NCBI RefSeq assembly: GCF_027244095.1
Contig: NC_069671.1
Location: 5,222,001-5,286,000 of the forward strand
Length of the DNA: 64,000 nt
Reading direction: 5' to 3'
Source: Hemicordylus capensis
Lineage: Eukaryota; Chordata; Lepidosauria; Squamata; Cordylidae
Shown piece after piece: positions 55,130-64,000 of this stretch. Position 1 is the stretch's first letter; every line of letters begins with the position of its first letter. The translations under genes were made by a program, and so were the position numbers. The notes below the pieces were generated by a model, which worked only from the letters and a program-made list of their open reading frames with translations, made no database searches and was not told the origin of the DNA.

Positions 55130-55520
55130 TCATCCTGCGGGAGGGCCAGGACAGGGAGACGCTCTAGGGCTCGCTCTCCACTGCTCCCTCTGGGCTCCAG
55201 GCGCCCGGCTCTTCCAGTTCAATGAGTCGGGCGCCGCCGCCGCCATAGAGACCGGAGGGCTAGAGCGGCAGCGGGGCTCATGGGATACGGGTGGAGGCGG
55301 CGGCGGAAGCCCTCTCCGGATTTCTGGGCCCGGCTGGCAGCGGCTTGAGCGGAGGGGCTTGGGAGCAGGTAAGGGCGCAGCCGCCTCTGCTTGCCGGGCA
55401 TAACTTGCATTTGTTGAGAGGCGGCGGTGGCTGCAAGCCCCACTTCCTCCTCTGGGGGGGGAGGTGGGGAATGATTGACAGCCCGGGAAATGATTGACAG
55501 CCAGGAGGAGGGGGGTGGAT
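55130..55520 (+). promoter_or_regulatory. CpG island and candidate first exon of septin-like gene
   Basis: A GC- and CpG-rich block, unlike its flanks, with GCCGCCGCCGCC tracts. A strong donor, GAGCAG|GTAAGG, lies at 55368/55369. No ATG frame spans that donor usefully, so the exon is most likely non-coding. Two short upstream frames sit inside it: 55222-55248 (MSRAPPPP) and 55280-55348 (22 aa). Pairing with the exon at 63,467 is inference from orientation, matching splice sites and the lack of another promoter between. Confidence 0.55.
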
Positions 55521-55524
55521 TGGC

Positions 55525-56275
55525 CAGTGCCCTCCCAGTTGTTCCCTTCCTGCGCTTTGCCTTTGATGCTGCAAGAGGTGCCCCTTTGCTGCCTGGAAAA
55601 CGTTGGCCATAAAGCTGTTTTGAGATGCAAGGAATGCTCCCCCCCCCCCTTCGCTGGGAGCCAGGGTGCCACTTCCCCCACCTCCCGACAGGTCTCCCGT
55701 GCCTCCATCAGGCAGCAGTTCAACAGGCGATGCCTCTATCACCAAGGTGCGATGGTGGTGGAGGAGAGCATCCCTTGATTTGGGGGTGGGGATGGGGTTG
55801 GCCTCTTGCCCAGCTTTAAATGTAGATTCGTAAGTTTTGGGTGGCATAAAAATAGGTTAAATAAAAATAATATATATATTTTTTAAATGTGCCAAAGTGT
55901 TGGGACAGTGCCACTTTGTTTTCTGAGCAAGGCTCCTGTGCTTTCAGGTAAAAGCTCAATAGGTGATGAATCGGTGAAGATATGTGCATTTGGGGGGGGG
56001 GGAGGTCGTCTCCTGTGCTTTTATCAGGCAAAGGTTCAATAGGTGATGCTTCTAGCACAGATGTGGGGTGGTGGAGGAGGAATGCTTTCTGGGGTTTTTT
56101 GTATGGTTTTTTTGGCCTTTTGCCCAACTTATTTGCAGATGGAGGAGGGAAGCTTCATCTGGTTTGGTGACTCCTTTTTGTGGTCTCTTGCACAACTTTT
56201 AAAGCTGGCATGAGATCTAGGAGTGGCTTCTTCCTCCTGCTAGCAGGGCCCTCATTGGGTAAATGTATCAACAGG
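55525..56275. other. Intron of septin-like gene (inferred), no recognised repeat
   Basis: TTTTATCAGGCAAAGGTTCA-type words recur near 55,700, 55,940 and 56,020 (AACAGGCGATG, AATAGGTGATG), a diverged local repeat. Confidence 0.45.
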
Positions 56276-56281
56276 TAATAC

Positions 56282-56475
56282 TTGTAGCTGCAGCTCAGTG
56301 GCAGAGCATCTGCTTGGCATGCAGAAGGTCCCAGGTTCACTCCCTGGCAGCATCTCCAAGTAGGGCTGGGAGAGACTCCTGCCCCAAACCCGGGAGACTG
56401 CTGCCAGTCAGTGTAGACAATGCTGAGCTAGACGGACCAATGGTCTGACTCGGTGTGCGGTCACTCCCTAGGTCC
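56282..56475 (+). mobile_element. tRNA-derived SINE A, full length
   Basis: AGCTGCAGCTCAGTGGCAGA, B box GGTTCACTCCC, body, tail GGTCTGACTCGGTGTGCGGT. Confidence 0.83.
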
Positions 56476-56479
56476 TCCT

Positions 56480-57485
56480 TCTGGCACAGAGTTGTGGGTA
56501 TGGGGGTGGTGGAAGAGAAAAGCATCACTTGATGAAACTGCTTGTTTGGTCTCTTGCACAACTTCTCAAGGGGTCCCGAGGTCTATCATGGTTTCCCCCC
56601 AGCAGTGCTCCTTTGCATCATTTCAGAATTCATCAAAACATAAGACTCCCGTGTTCATGACTGATTGAATTGGAAGCATAAGCACCCCCGATTCTGCATT
56701 TGCAATCGCTAAAGTGGCCTGGAAATCTTCCCTTCCTATGGCCCCATCCCCTGCTGCCAGTATTGTAGGTTAAGGACACGTTTATGTGGCCTTTGCAAAG
56801 AAGCCACGTGCAGGAGAATCATAAATATGACACGTAAAGAAAATGCATTTGATGCGCTTTCTTCACTTGGCTTCTGAGTGCGCTCAGTCTCAAACCTCTG
56901 CACATTGATTCGTTTCCAAGTCACATGGCCCGCCTTGTTAGCTGACGGACGGTTCTGGCTTTCTACATCTGGCTCCTTTGTCTCTCTCCCCCCCCCCCCC
57001 CCCGCTTTTGCTCTTAAGCTCCAGATTCTGCTTGGCTTTGCAGTTCTGAAGGCATTTTAAAAATGCCAGAAGGATTCACAACTTCCGGCTTCCATCCCCA
57101 CCCAGAGCTTCTGTTTTCAGTGACACCAGCGAAACTGAAGGTCTTTAGCCCCCTGCCAGAGAGCTGGCCGTTCTCTAGTTCTTGTGTGTGCTTGGCGTTG
57201 TCTTAAAAGTCTTTACATAAAGAAGTGAGAAGACTCTCTTGTGGTTTGCATTACACGGTTCTTCCCTTCGAAGCCTGTAAAAATGTCTTTGATTTTTGGC
57301 ACTGAAAATGCACCAGACTGCTTTGCTCAGTTAAAATTGGCTGCTGCAGACATCATCGCTGCTCCAAATCCCAGACAAGCAAGATTGGGAAGAATATCGC
57401 GTGGATGTCTGAGCTGGTTTTAAAACCCTTGAGAATTACAAATACAGGAGTCGACAGCCATTATGGCTGCTCTCACGATGCCATT
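56480..57485. other. Inferred intron, no recognised repeat
   Basis: About 1 kb without a SINE or MITE, unusual here; a candidate for conserved non-coding sequence. A C-run of about 14 lies at 56,990. Confidence 0.4.
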
Positions 57486-57490
57486 TCTGC

Positions 57491-57592
57491 AATAGGAACA
57501 TTAGAAGCTGCTTTATACTGAGTCAGACCTTGGTCCAACTAATTCAGAATTGCCTGCACTGACTGGCAGCAGCTCACCAAGGCTACGGGCAA
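57491..57592 (-). mobile_element. SINE tail fragment (type A)
   Basis: TAGGAACATTAGAAGCTGCT to GACTGGCAGCAGCTCACCAA. Confidence 0.75.
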
Positions 57593-57626
57593 GATATTCT
57601 TTAAAAATCTAAGTGACGGTTTAGTG

Positions 57627-57762
57627 CAGTGATTCTCAAACTTGGGTCCTCAGGTGTTATTGGACTTCAACTCCCATAATCCCCAACCAAAGGCCACTGA
57701 GGCTGGGGATTATGGGAGTTGAAGTCCAATAACACCTGAGGACCCAAGTTTGAGAATCCCTA
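57627..57762. mobile_element. hAT-like MITE, near-perfect palindrome and perfect duplication
   Basis: CAGTGATTCTCAAACTTGGG to GTTTGAGAATCCCTA, flanked by GTTTAGTG at 57619-57626 and 57763-57770. The arms are almost identical, so it is the youngest-looking copy here. Confidence 0.96.
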
Positions 57763-57992
57763 GTTTAGTGTTTTAGAAAAGGCTTTTGCTTGACAACTTT
57801 CCTGTCTCATTTTGTGAGCCTGTCTCTTGATGTGGCTTGCTTCTGGCTTAGTTCAGCCATTACATTAAACTGTGTTTTAATCATGCTTACTGGGCTTCTG
57901 GGATGGGACCACTGGTCTGTTAGAGCCATAAATAATAACTTTCTTTATTGGTCACCCCATAACAATTGTTCTCATGGGCCATGTCCCCTGCT

Positions 57993-58285
57993 AACTTAGC
58001 AAGTTTACCCCGCTAACTTGGCAAAGAGGCACCTTTTAACGTGGCGATTCTCTTTTATTTAGCAGGGGGAGAGTAACTGGCCCTTATCCACCCCCAGCAA
58101 AGCACCTCCAGTGACTGTGGCTGGTATCTGTCTTATGTTTCTTTTTAGATTGTGAGCCCTTTGGGGACAGGGGATCCATCTTATTGGTTTGTTATTTCTC
58201 TGTGTAAACCGCCCTGAGCTATTTTTGGAAGGGTGGCATAGAAATCGAATGAATGAATGAATAAATACATAACAAAATAAATAAA
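57993..58285 (+). mobile_element. Repeat family C, longest tail
   Basis: AACTTGGCAAAGAGGCACCT, ATTGTGAGCCCTTTGGGGAC, AACCGCCCTGAGCTATTTTT, then GAATGAATGAATAAATA. Confidence 0.82.
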
Positions 58286-58317
58286 AATGTCCTCAAGCAT
58301 CTCAGCATTTCTCACCC

Positions 58318-58760
58318 ATAGGAAGCTGCCATATACTGAGTCATACCATCGGTCCATCTTGCTCAGTATCATCTACACCAGGGCTGTTCAACTTCGGCCC
58401 TCCTGCCGATGTTGGCCTACAACTCCCATTATCCCCATCTATTGGCAGCTGTGGCTTGGGATTATGGGAGTTGTAGTCCATAAACAGCTGGGGATGGGGG
58501 AAGTTGAGCAGGCCTGGTCTACACAGACTGGGAGCGGCTTCTCCAAGGTTGCAGGCAGGAGTCTCTCTCAGCCCTATCTTGGAGATGCTTCCAGGGAGGG
58601 AACTTGGAGCCTAGATGCTCTTCCCAGAGCGGCTCTATCCTCTAAGGGGAATATCTTCCAGTGCTCACACTTCTAGTCTCCCTTTCATATGCAACCAGGG
58701 TGGACCCTGCTTAGCTAGGGGGACAAGTCATGCTTGCTACCAGAAGACCAGCTCTCTTTC
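58318..58760 (-). mobile_element. 5S-derived SINE split by a MITE
   Basis: TAGGAAGCTGCCATATACTG to TCAGTATCATCTACAC, insertion, then AGACTGGGAGCGGCTTCTCC to CAGAAGACCAGCTCTCTTTC. Confidence 0.92.
58379..58516. mobile_element. hAT-like MITE nested in a 5S SINE
   Basis: CAGGGCTGTTCAACTTCGGC to GTTGAGCAGGCCTG. Flanks ATCTACAC and GTCTACAC match 7 of 8. Confidence 0.94.
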
Positions 58761-58764
58761 CATC

Positions 58765-59555
58765 TGTCTGTCTTGGTGTTCCCATGCATTGTTCTTCGGG
58801 TTGTGTGCGTAAGAAGTATAATCAGTATTCAGTCATCTTCTTGAACACGTTTACATAACGTTTTCATTTTCTGTGGTTGGACAGGGAAATCCTCAGCTGC
58901 CGGTTGATAAGTTTACTTTTTTGCATCCCAGAGTAGTAAAGGAAATTAACTTGGGTTCCTTCCTGCCTCTTCTATTGGGGGCCTCTTCATGATGGGATTT
59001 TGATAGGATGACATAACTGGGACTTTGGCGTGGCTGAGCAGGGTCTAAGCGATGCTGATCTTTCCTTGCTCCCAGAGTGTCACTTTCAAACGGCTGTGCT
59101 CCCGTGAGATCGGAAATGTGTTGGTACAGTACATGTCGTCCAGAAACTGTCTTTTGAGTAATCATGTGCCTGGTTATATAATGGCAAAATATGCACGCTG
59201 GCGCTCGGAAGCGCAATTTGAAAATATTTGTGTCCAACTTAGTATTGTTCCGGAAATTCCTGCGTCTTTGCAATCATTATTTGGAATAAAATAAATGGCT
59301 CCTAGTGGTTGCTCTGTGACGAGTTTGTATTTCAGCCTGATGGACACTTGCCTACATATTTTAAATTGGGCCTTAAGGCCTTCAAGCAACATCTTGTGTG
59401 TCCTGATTTAAAACTTGCATCTTTGAAGCCCAGCTGAGTGTGGTGGTGACTTTCCAGTGGGTAAAAATCAAGTTGCTGTTGATTTAATATGTGGGGGTGG
59501 GGGAGAGGGAGATCAGGGCAGGATGAGTGAGTGGGAAGAAGGTCCTGGCCTTATG
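58765..59555. other. Inferred intron, no recognised repeat
   Basis: Unique DNA; an 80-codon frame from 59,052 is not recognised. Confidence 0.45.
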
Positions 59556-59559
59556 GTAG

Positions 59560-59815
59560 GAAAGGAAAAGTTGTGCCGTTGAGTCGGTGTTGACTCCTGG
59601 TGACCACAGAGCCCTGTGTTTTTCTTGGTAGAATATAGGGGTAGTTTACCATTGCCTTCTCCCGCGCAATATGAGATGATGCCTTTCAGCACCTTCCCAT
59701 ATCGCTGCTGCCCGATATAGGAGTTTCCCATATTCTGGGAAACACACCAGCGGGGATTCGAACCCACAGCCTCCTGCTCTCTAGGTAGGTTGCTTCCCCA
59801 CTGAGCCATTAGGCA
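59560..59815 (-). mobile_element. tRNA-derived SINE D
   Basis: AAAGGAAAAGTTGTGCCGTT to TTCCCCACTGAGCCATTAGG, reversed. Confidence 0.85.
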
Positions 59816-59935
59816 GTGGGCATAAATGGTCTCCTTTGCTAAGCAGGGTGCAACCAGTAGAAATAAATTCTGATAGCATGCCATTGAATGTGAAAGGGGA
59901 AAAAAATTACAAAGACTAATAGAAACTAGCTGGGC

Positions 59936-60171
59936 TGTGTGCAGAGCATCTACACGTCTGCCGGCCCACCCGGCCCGCTTCTCCTCCTGCCTGGCCGTGG
60001 TTCCTGGCCGACTTTCAAGCTGATCCTTCTCCTCTTCCTACCTGCCGCCTGCTCCCGGTGGCCCTTTTCTCCCCGTCGCTAGTCTGGCAGCTGTTCACGA
60101 ACTCTCGCGAGAGCTGCCACACATGGGATTAGTGACGGGAGAAATAAACATATAGATGAGAAATATATAGA
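59936..60171 (-). mobile_element. Helitron-like non-autonomous element
   Basis: On the - strand: A, then TCTATATATTTCTCATC ... CTAATCCCATGTGTGGCAGC ... CAGCCCAGCTAG, then T. It is shorter than 53,694-54,192 and lacks the purine expansion. Confidence 0.6.
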
Positions 60172-60362
60172 TGGTGTATAAAGTAATATTGCTAATAGGG
60201 AACTTGCTATTACTGCTGTTAAGTGCCTATAAAAGGTCCATGACTAAGAACTAGTTAATCAACTGCAGGACAATATCATCACATTGAATCATACCACCAA
60301 AGCAGATAACATCTCTCAACAAATTCTACTGGATGTCAGACAAAACTAAGCGACTTTGAATG

Positions 60363-60599
60363 AGTGTAGTGGTTAGAGTGCTGGACTAGGACCGAGGAGA
60401 CCCGAGTTCAAATCCCCATTCAGCCATGAAACTAGCTGGGTGACTCTGGGCCAGTCACTTCTCTCTCAGCCTAACCCACTTCACAGGGTTGTTGTGAAAG
60501 AGAAACTCAAGTATGTAGTACACTGCTATGGGCTCCTTGGAGGAAGAGCGGGATATAAATGTAGAAATAAATAATAATAATAATAATAATAATAATAAT
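60363..60599 (+). mobile_element. Sauria-type SINE
   Basis: TAGTGGTTAGAGTGCTGGAC, GAGTTCAAATCCCCATTCAG, CACAGGGTTGTTGTGAAAGA and an (AAT)n tail of about 11 units. Confidence 0.92.
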
Positions 60600-60893
60600 C
60601 CTGATCTGAAAGAAGGTCCTTCTCTCTCACTCACACTCTATACAAATGGCTGGGAATACAGCTAGTCTCAGCTTTCTTGCATTTTCAACCCATAGTTTCT
60701 AGACCTGCCTTTGGGAGCAAGTTTGCTTTTCCTTCTATGCGATATTTAGTTATTTGAATGTGGCTCTCGTATCTTCCCTTAGTCTTTTATGACTAAGTAT
60801 CATAACATCCATTTAGATATTATGATACTGAATCATGATCTTGGAGTGTCCTGACTTCACTGACCTTTCATTTTCATTCACTGGCTCTCTATG

Positions 60894-61369
60894 GGAGGAG
60901 AGCTGGTCTTGTGGCAGCAAGCATGAATTGCCCCCTTTGCTAAGCAGGGTCTGCCCTGGATTGCTTTTGGATGGGAGACTACGTGTATGAGCACTGAAAG
61001 ATATTCCCAGGGCTCAGGAAATCCACTAGTCTACTTGTCTATGACAAGTGAAAAATGATACCGGACGAGTGAAAAAATCCCAAGGTGTAGTGTACCAATA
61101 TAGCTCATTGAGTAAGATTTTTGTCGGGCTGGTGAACAGAGCCAACATTTCTTGACCCCTGGATAGGGGATGGGGCTGCTTCTGGAAGAGCATCTGCCTG
61201 CTTGCGTGCAGAAGGTTCCGAGTCCGCTCCCTGGCAGCATCTCCAAGATAGGGCTGAGAGAGGATCCTGCCTACAACCTTGGAGAAGCTGCTGCTAGTCT
61301 GTGGAGACAATACTGAGCTAGATGGACCAAGGGTCTGACTCAGTATAAGGCAGCCTCCTATGTTCCTAT
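60894..61369 (+). mobile_element. 5S-derived SINE with insert
   Basis: GGGAGGAGAGCTGGTCTTGT to GCAGCCTCCTATGTTCCTAT, interrupted at 61,014-61,165. Confidence 0.88.
61014..61165. mobile_element. Small hAT-like insertion
   Basis: CAGGGCTCAGGAAATCCACT at left; TTTCTTGACCCCTG at right mirrors it. Target duplication unclear. Confidence 0.6.
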
Positions 61370-61940
61370 TATTATAAGTTTAAATAATTAGGTGGCTGAG
61401 ATGCACAGACCTTTGTAGCCTCGGCATGAGAATAGCAAGGGAGTCTTCTCTTGACTTGATTTATTTAGATGTCCGTGTCCTTCAATGATTTTTCTTACCA
61501 CGGTTGTTTGATCAGCTAGAAAAGTAAACATAGACACACACAGAGTGATGGCTGATCCACAGAAACCACAGATGGTTGAGCCACAGAAATAAATTTAAAT
61601 GCTAAAGGTCTGGTTTTCACATGCCAAGGAAAAGGCATCTCTGAGCTGAGGCTGAGTGTCTTGTGCTTATCTATATACTGCAGACGAGGGGGTTTGCTTA
61701 TACTAGAAGCTGACTGCATGAGTGAGGAGTTGAAGCTGGCTCGGTCAGTTGACCTGCAGTAGTTCTTCAGGAAGCCCGGCTGGGAATGGATCCAGGCACC
61801 CACTGGAGGCCCTGTTTGTACAGCTGCATTGCTTGGGTGTGAGTGCACGTGTGCCTCGGTGGGTGTGGATGTGTTTTTGCTGAAATGTAACACCGCTGAA
61901 GTTGCGCTGAAAGAAACGCAAAAGCTCCTTACATAGCTGT
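61370..61940. other. Inferred intron, no recognised repeat
   Basis: Unique DNA; frames on - (61,516-62,164) overlap a transposon and are not recognised. Confidence 0.45.
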
Positions 61941-61949
61941 AGCCCTTTG

Positions 61950-62263
61950 TAGGGATGTGCACGAATCGTGATTCGAAGAACGATTCGCAGCACTTCCCTG
62001 GCACTTTTTGAAAGGGAGGGGAGCAGGTCAGTACCTGCTGTACCACAGTACCACATGCAGCATAGGAGGAGCTGGTATGGACCTGCTCTCCCTTTTAAAA
62101 GTGCCGGGGATGTGCTTCGAACCGCTCTTCGAACCGCTCTTCGAATCGTATTTGTAAAATACATGCTGGTTTATTGTAAATGTTTGCTGGTCAATGACCG
62201 AATAAACTTATCTTCTCTCTCTCTCTCTCTCTCTCTCCGAATCGCGATTCATGCACATCCTTA
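61950..62263. mobile_element. hAT-like element, TAGGGATGTGCAC family
   Basis: TAGGGATGTGCACGAATCGT to GATTCATGCACATCCTTA. Flanks GCCCTTTG and GCTCTTTG match 7 of 8. It contains a LINE-like tail (GGTCAATGACCGAATAAAC) and (TC)n at 62,213-62,236. Confidence 0.88.
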
Positions 62264-62735
62264 GCTCTTTGGCTGCTGTAACTTCTGAGTCTGCAAATTC
62301 TGTCTGATGCAAAGGCAACTGCACATCCCCTTTGTGGGCTCTGCTGCATCCGAGGGAGAGGTGTGTGTCCCCCCTCCTCCAATCTCCATGGCTGGGGCCA
62401 GCTGCTGTTTGGCCCTACAACTTCTTGTGGCTGGGGATGATGGGAGTTGTAGTTCAACAAAGTTGCCTACACTTTCTAAGCAGTGAACCGCCTTCAGTGC
62501 ATTGGCAGAGAGGTGGTACCTAGATAAGGTAAACGAGCACCTGGGAAACCTGTGTTTCCTTGCCTCCCACTACGTAACATTCTTCTTTTTAGTTTTTTAA
62601 AAAAAGTCTTAAGAAGTATGGGTCACTTACAGGGAGACCCCAAGGTAAACCTTCTCCCCGTCGCCAGCAATAGGGTGGCATGAAGAGATTAAAATAGCCT
62701 TCTTTTTTTCTTTGCAGAAAATTTTATTTGGCTGC
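62264..62735. other. Inferred intron with half MITE
   Basis: GGGGATGATGGGAGTTGTAG at 62,434 is a lone MITE arm; the rest is unique. Confidence 0.5.
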
Positions 62736-62741
62736 TTACTG

Positions 62742-62860
62742 CAGCGGTTCTCAAACCCAGGTTCCCAGATGTTGCTAGACCCCAACTCCCATCACCCTCA
62801 ACCACAATGGCCTTGGGGAGACCATCAACAACATCTGGGGGCCATAGTTGGAGAACCCCG
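62742..62860. mobile_element. hAT-like palindromic MITE, aged
   Basis: CAGCGGTTCTCAAACCCAGG to GTTGGAGAACCCCG. Flanks GCTTACTG and GCTTTCTT match 6 of 8. Confidence 0.78.
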
Positions 62861-63466
62861 GCTTTCTTTCTATATATTATTTGGCTGAGACTTAGAAAAC
62901 ACTCCAGGAGCGGCAGAATCTGCTCCCATCCCCCCCCCCCCGCCCCACTCCACTTCAGTGCAAGCATTTTGCTGACCGTTTGCATTTTATCCAAATTTGT
63001 GCTGCATCCTGCCAGCAGCAATGAATCTTACTTAGCAACAGGAAAGCGGCTGCATCCAGAAGTCCCAGGTCTGTGTCTGCAGGTCACTTCCTCTCTTGGA
63101 GGCCAAGAAGACCAGCAGTGAAAAGCCTTGCCTCCTTTTTCCTCTTTTGTCTGCATTTGTGTAGTTCCTAAATAGGAGCACTTTTTGTATTTTTATTTTT
63201 TTAAAAAATCTGTGAGGTGTCCAGGTCTGATTGTTCTTTTTTGCTTTAAAAGAATAAGGCTTCAAAAACCTTTGCACGGAGGGCACCTGGATTCTGCAGT
63301 TTGTATATATGATGCAAACAAACTTATTTGTATACTCATTATCCTGCTGAATAATGTATTCCCCTGCCCCCCTTCGATGCACAAGTCCTGTCCTGTCCTC
63401 AGCACTCGATGATACTCTGATTAATAGAACTCCCAACAGTTTTGAATTTATGGACTTGTTTTCCAG

Positions 63467-63518
63467 ATTCTGAAATTTGGGGCGAAGGAACATGTCTCAG
63501 TCAGGTGAAAAAGTAAAG
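63467..63518 (+). CDS. First coding exon of a septin-2-like gene (start only)
   Basis: Acceptor TTGTTTTCCAG at 63466, donor GTAAGT at 63519. Within it, 63492-63518 codes MSQSGEKVK in phase 0 after a 25-nt 5' UTR with ATG context GGAACATGT. From memory, amphibian septin-2 begins MSQSGEKVK and continues FSDSAGYVGFANLPNQ, with the GTPase domain in later exons. The position beyond CLDN5 is where human 22q11.2 carries SEPTIN5. Septins are GTP-binding filament proteins. Only nine residues are visible, so SEPTIN5 with another N-terminus, or an unrelated gene, remains possible. Confidence 0.5.
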
Positions 63519-63634
63519 GTAAGTAGCATAGAAAGTTGTGCACCAATCATCTTGTTTGTTAGCTTCTGTGTTTGTCTAAGGATCATAGAGTCCGCAGTTT
63601 GACTCCTAGAATAGTTTTTCTTCACACTCCCAAC

Positions 63635-63766
63635 CAGTGTTCCCTCTAACAGGGAGTCCCAGATGTTGTTGACTACAACTCCCAGAATCCCCAAGCAAAA
63701 GCCGTTGCAGCTGGGGATGCTGGGAGTTGTAGTCAACAACATCTGGGAATCCCTGTTAGAGGGAGC
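63635..63766. mobile_element. hAT-like palindromic MITE
   Basis: CAGTGTTCCCTCTAACAGGG to CCTGTTAGAGGGAGC. It lies 117 bases after the septin-like exon donor; the right terminus has decayed. Confidence 0.85.
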
Positions 63767-64000
63767 TTCTCTGAAGCCTTCAGTCTGTGTGCCAGAAAAG
63801 GGGATTGAGGGGATTGAGGGGATTGGTGACGAACATAAATTATTGTTGGCTAGTGAGTGGAACCTAAATTTGTGGACCCCTGAGTTGTAGTCCAGTATCA
63901 TCAGCTTGAGCTTGCTGGACCACCACTTGCTGAAATGGCATTTGAGGAAGATGTAGCCCTGTCTCAAACATTTTAATGTAAAGAGAACTCTGTGTGTGAC

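Noticed and set aside
57627-57762. microRNA precursor
   Set aside because: The hairpin is a dispersed MITE with a target duplication; many sister copies occur in the window.

Overview
The window is vertebrate nuclear DNA: split genes with GT-AG introns, large repeat-filled intergenic space and CpG-rich first exons. Two SINE families point to a squamate reptile. One is a tRNA-headed SINE that reads like the Sauria SINE, which is squamate-specific. The other is an abundant SINE whose head copies the 5S rRNA internal promoter. No species can be named from sequence alone.

Layout. 1-13.2 kb holds the 3' two thirds of CDC45 on the + strand: 13 coding exons, 404 codons, the stop, a probable 3'-UTR intron and an AATAAA signal. 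13.2-32.9 kb is intergenic and almost wholly interspersed repeats. 32.9-35.68 kb holds a single-exon claudin on the - strand. Its C-terminus identifies it as claudin-5 (CLDN5). It has a TATA box, a 5' UTR with three diverged tandem repeats, and a repeat-poor 1.7 kb downstream block that is probably its 3' UTR. 36-55 kb is again repeats. 55.1-55.5 kb is a CpG island with a candidate non-coding first exon. 63,467-63,518 is a candidate second exon starting MSQSGEKVK, which I match from memory to the N-terminus of amphibian septin-2. The gene would continue beyond the window.

The order CDC45(+), CLDN5(-), septin(+) matches the human 22q11.2 order CDC45-CLDN5-SEPTIN5. The genes are neighbours by ancient synteny, not an operon: CDC45 is a replicative-helicase subunit, CLDN5 a tight-junction protein and septins are filament GTPases.

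The rest is a dense, nested record of transposition: 5S-derived and tRNA-derived SINEs, two CR1/L2-like LINE families, many palindromic hAT-like MITEs (several with perfect or near-perfect 8-bp target duplications, often inside SINEs), two Helitron-like elements, an AT-rich 170-bp hairpin of unknown class, and several pairs of unclassified repeats. I saw no retroviral or LTR element, no CRISPR, no functional tRNA or rRNA gene, and nothing I would call a new biological system. The most rewarding targets are the septin-like gene, the divergent claudin-5 and its 5' UTR repeats, the composite MITE dimer near 28.6 kb and the Helitron-like pair.
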